A stretch of DNA of 64,000 bases from Nocardioides oceani (GTDB lineage: Bacteria > Actinomycetota > Actinomycetes > Propionibacteriales > Nocardioidaceae), in contig NZ_JAUHJQ010000007.1 in assembly GCF_030412965.1 (NCBI RefSeq), forward strand, positions 124,001-188,000. The letters run 5' to 3'. Shown here piece after piece: positions 63,189 through 64,000 of the stretch. Position 1 is the first letter of the stretch. Every line of letters begins with the position of its first letter. The notes beneath the pieces were generated by a model that was given only the letters and a program-made list of their open reading frames with translations, was not told the DNA's origin and ran no database searches. Position numbers and translations under genes: made by a program.

Positions 63189-64000
63189 ATGAGCTGGACC
63201 AAGATCGCCGCCGCCGGTGCCGCCGCCCTCGGGGCGGTCGCCGCCCACGACCTCACGCAGCGCAAGCACGCCATCCTGCGCAACTTCCCCGTGGTCGGGC
63301 ACCTGCGCTTCACGCTGGAGCGGTTCGGTCCCGAGCTGCGGCAGTACATCGTGACCTCGAACGACGAGGAGCGCCCGTTCTCGCGCGACCAGCGCCGCTG
63401 GGTCTACGCCTCCTCCAAGGGCGAGAACACCTACGTCGGGTTCGGCACCGACAACGACGTCGAGCGCAGCACCGGCTACCCCGTGGTCAAGCACCGGACC
63501 TTCGCCGGCCCGGGCGCCGCGACGGCGCCGCACGCCGAGGAGGGCGTCCGGCTGCCGATGGGCAAGGTGCTGGGCGGGCCGCGGGACCGCGCCAAGGCGT
63601 TCCGTCCCGGCTCGATCGTCAACATCTCGGGCATGAGCTTCGGGTCGCTCTCCGGCAACGCCGTGGAGGCGCTCAACCGCGGCGCGGAGATGGCCGGCTG
63701 CCTGCAGAACACCGGCGAGGGCGGGCTCTCGCCGTACCACCGCAACGGCGGGGACCTGGTCTTCCAGATCGGCACGGCGTACTTCGGGTGCCGCGACGCC
63801 GAGGGCCGGTTCGACCTGGCCCGGCTCCAGGACCTGGTCGCCTCCGCGCCGGTCCGCGCGCTGGAGATCAAGCTCTCGCAGGGCGCCAAGCCCGGGCTCG
63901 GGGGGATGCTGCCGGGCGCCAAGGTGAGCCCCCAGATCGCCGAGATCCGTGGCATCCCCGAGGGCAGGGACTGCGCCTCGCCGAGCCGGCACACGGCGTT
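63189..64000 (+). CDS. FMN-binding glutamate-synthase-family protein, 3'-truncated by window edge
   Basis: Starts at ATG 63189 and is open to the last base (about 270 residues seen). The N-terminus has a hydrophobic helix (IAAAGAAALGAVAAH), then LRFTLERFGPELRQYIV typical of the family. The Glu_synthase barrel begins near FRPGSIVNISGMSFGSLSGNAVEALNRGA, followed by NTGEGGLSPYH, FQIGTAYFGCRD and EIKLSQGAKPGLGGMLPGAKV. These resemble the FMN/iron-sulfur domain of GltB, but stand-alone family members have unclear substrates. Confidence 0.88.
   Translation, partial: MSWTKIAAAGAAALGAVAAHDLTQRKHAILRNFPVVGHLRFTLERFGPELRQYIVTSNDEERPFSRDQRRWVYASSKGENTYVGFGTDNDVERSTGYPVVKHRTFAGPGAATAPHAEEGVRLPMGKVLGGPRDRAKAFRPGSIVNISGMSFGSLSGNAVEALNRGAEMAGCLQNTGEGGLSPYHRNGGDLVFQIGTAYFGCRDAEGRFDLARLQDLVASAPVRALEIKLSQGAKPGLGGMLPGAKVSPQIAEIRGIPEGRDCASPSRHTA

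Overview
High-GC actinobacterial chromosome, most likely Nocardioides or a close relative in Nocardioidaceae. The evidence is the strong G/C third-position bias, mycothiol biosynthesis (mshA), many GTG starts and 4-base ATGA/GTGA overlaps, and core blocks (mshA-ybjN, senX3-regX3-phoU-gpmA, carD-ispD-ispF-cysS-rlmB) that follow the mycobacterial/actinobacterial order. Genus assignment is inference; no rRNA is present.

Region 1 (1-12823): the 3' part of mshA and a ybjN-family gene, then an apparent insertion of about 11 kb between ybjN and the regX3/senX3/gpm block, which lie close together in Mycobacterium. The insertion holds a response regulator with a repetitive Pro/Ala linker and an exopolysaccharide locus: membrane-anchored GH6 glycosidase, Wzy-type polymerase, Wzx-type flippase, GT4-like, GT2 and WecG/TagA-type glycosyltransferases, and a Wzc-like co-polymerase whose P-loop lacks its lysine. 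A DMT exporter and a maleylpyruvate-isomerase-fold protein follow.

Region 2 (12820-31536): phosphate two-component system regX3/senX3 divergent from phoU with a PHO box between them, gpmA, a lipoprotein, a UbiA-type prenyltransferase, carD with a strong terminator, a degenerate IspD-like protein convergent with true ispD, nirD plus a degenerate chelatase, ispF, a membrane sulfite-oxidase-fold protein with an SDR-like partner lacking the catalytic Tyr, a C39 peptidase, cysS, rlmB, a membrane metallophosphoesterase and an Eis-like acetyltransferase.

Region 3 (31579-51520): lipid/steroid-flavoured metabolism. An acyl-CoA dehydrogenase precedes a seven-gene importer operon: two paralogous binding lipoproteins, a fused LivH-LivM permease, two ATPases, a large secreted protein with a C-terminal membrane anchor, and a small membrane protein. 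The operon has a KstR-like palindrome at its promoter. Very similar palindromes precede an SDR gene (45904) and a GMC oxidoreductase-aldehyde dehydrogenase pair (48153-51390), so a TetR-type (KstR-like) regulon is proposed. Between them lie a roughly 90-bp tandem repeat array, a DUF4032 gene, a GH13 amylase, tRNA-Thr(TGT), a 43-codon membrane peptide gene and pdxY.

Region 4 (51521-64000): DODA-type dioxygenase, uracil-DNA glycosylase, a PaaI thioesterase divergent from an HxlR regulator over a shared palindrome, a flavin amine oxidase with a beta-propeller protein divergent from a TetR regulator-class II aldolase-PfkB kinase operon, an operon of a PHA-synthase-like hydrolase with a histone-H1-like tail, an MFS transporter and a PLP decarboxylase, and the 5' part of an FMN-binding glutamate-synthase-like gene running off the end. 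No CRISPR array, insertion sequence, prophage or rRNA operon was seen.
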